Part shown: piece by piece, positions 8,044 to 8,150 of the stretch
How the letters are laid out: every line of letters begins with the position of its first letter
How positions within the stretch are numbered: position 1 is the stretch's first letter
DNA from: DALYLB01 sp046154695
Lineage (GTDB): Bacteria > Acidobacteriota > Blastocatellia > RBC074
Direction of reading: 5' to 3'
Length of the DNA stretch: 8,150 bases
Assembly (NCBI GenBank): GCA_046154695.1
Contig: JBJXFI010000365.1
Location: 1 to 8,150 of the forward strand
The notes under the pieces: generated by a model
Told to the model about the DNA's origin: nothing
Seen by the model: only the letters and a program-made list of their open reading frames with translations
The model's database searches: none
Program-made: the position numbers and the translations under genes

Positions 8044-8062
8044 CCGGACGAGCATCGTCCGG
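8044..8062 (-). promoter_or_regulatory. Leader hairpin upstream of the molybdoenzyme ribosome site
   Basis: CCGGACG (8044-8050) and CGTCCGG (8056-8062) form a perfect 7-bp GC-rich stem with a 5-nt loop. On the coding strand the stem ends just before the AGAGAGGAG ribosome site, so it would form in the 5' leader. It lacks a T run on either side and is not a terminator. Confidence 0.45.
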
Positions 8063-8083
8063 GACACCGATCGGGGGGGGGTG

Positions 8084-8089
8084 ATTAAA
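8084..8089 (-). promoter_or_regulatory. Candidate -10 element for the molybdoenzyme gene
   Basis: TTTAAT on the minus strand matches five of six bases of TATAAT. The only -35-like hexamer, TTGCGA (8104-8109), is 14 bp away, too close for a standard sigma-70 promoter. If the -10 is real, transcription would begin about 8077, inside a run of nine C on the coding strand. Confidence 0.25.
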
Positions 8090-8137
8090 AGTGGGACACA
8101 ATTTCGCAAGATTGATGGACAATCGGCGCATTGTTGT

Positions 8138-8150
8138 GTTCCGAAGGAAC
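8138..8150. repeat. Small inverted repeat at right window edge
   Basis: GTTCC (8138-8142) and GGAAC (8146-8150) form a perfect 5-bp stem with a 3-nt loop, cut by the window end. It could be the edge of a longer hairpin, for example a terminator of the next gene. Nothing else is recognisable in 8090-8150. Confidence 0.3.

Noticed and set aside
8088..8103. TGTCCCACTTTT-like string (minus strand) resembling an insertion-sequence end
   Set aside because: No transposase, no matching second end and no target duplication is visible in the window, so a resemblance of about 12 bases is not enough.

Overview
The window comes from a GC-rich, Gram-negative (two-membrane) bacterium. Diderm architecture follows from a TolC-type outer-membrane factor encoded directly upstream of an RND inner-membrane pump. 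The sequence has no taxonomic marker. The protein styles and the short palindromic intergenic repeats would fit an under-sampled phylum (Acidobacteria, Planctomycetes or a related candidate phylum), but that is only an impression. No rRNA, tRNA, CRISPR array, transposase or phage gene is visible.

Layout, left to right. (1) 1-4591, minus strand: an efflux operon transcribed right to left, with an outer-membrane factor (3188-4591), a 17-nt gap, then a 12-TM RND permease (9-3170). Its stop codon overlaps a GTG that may start a third gene, plausibly the periplasmic adaptor, beyond the left edge. (2) 4592-4883: a 292-bp intergenic region with three copies of a 28-nt repeat, two of them back to back as a strong inverted repeat, plus one or two degenerate copies. 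It separates the spoVR 3' end from the efflux operon's 5' end. (3) 4884-6296, minus strand: a SpoVR-family protein with a duplicated Shine-Dalgarno block and a good extended -10 element. (4) 6297-6428: a 132-bp divergent promoter region. (5) 6429-7352, plus strand: a helical-repeat protein ending in a SEC-C zinc motif, preceded by a 7-bp dyad touching its ribosome binding site. (6) 7357-8031, minus strand: a soluble sulfite-oxidase-like molybdopterin enzyme, converging on gene 5 with 4 bp between stop codons. Its leader carries a hairpin and a run of nine C (coding strand). (7) 8032-8150: leader and promoter DNA with no other gene seen.

The first two genes clearly work together as an envelope export pump. 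SpoVR and the SEC-C protein share only a promoter region. SpoVR's usual Gram-negative partners, the PrkA-type kinase YeaG and the VWA protein YeaH, are not in the window. I see no complete novel multi-gene system. The items most worth a second look are the intergenic repeat family, the altered proton-relay residues of the RND pump, the structured leaders of genes 5 and 6, and the orphan SpoVR.
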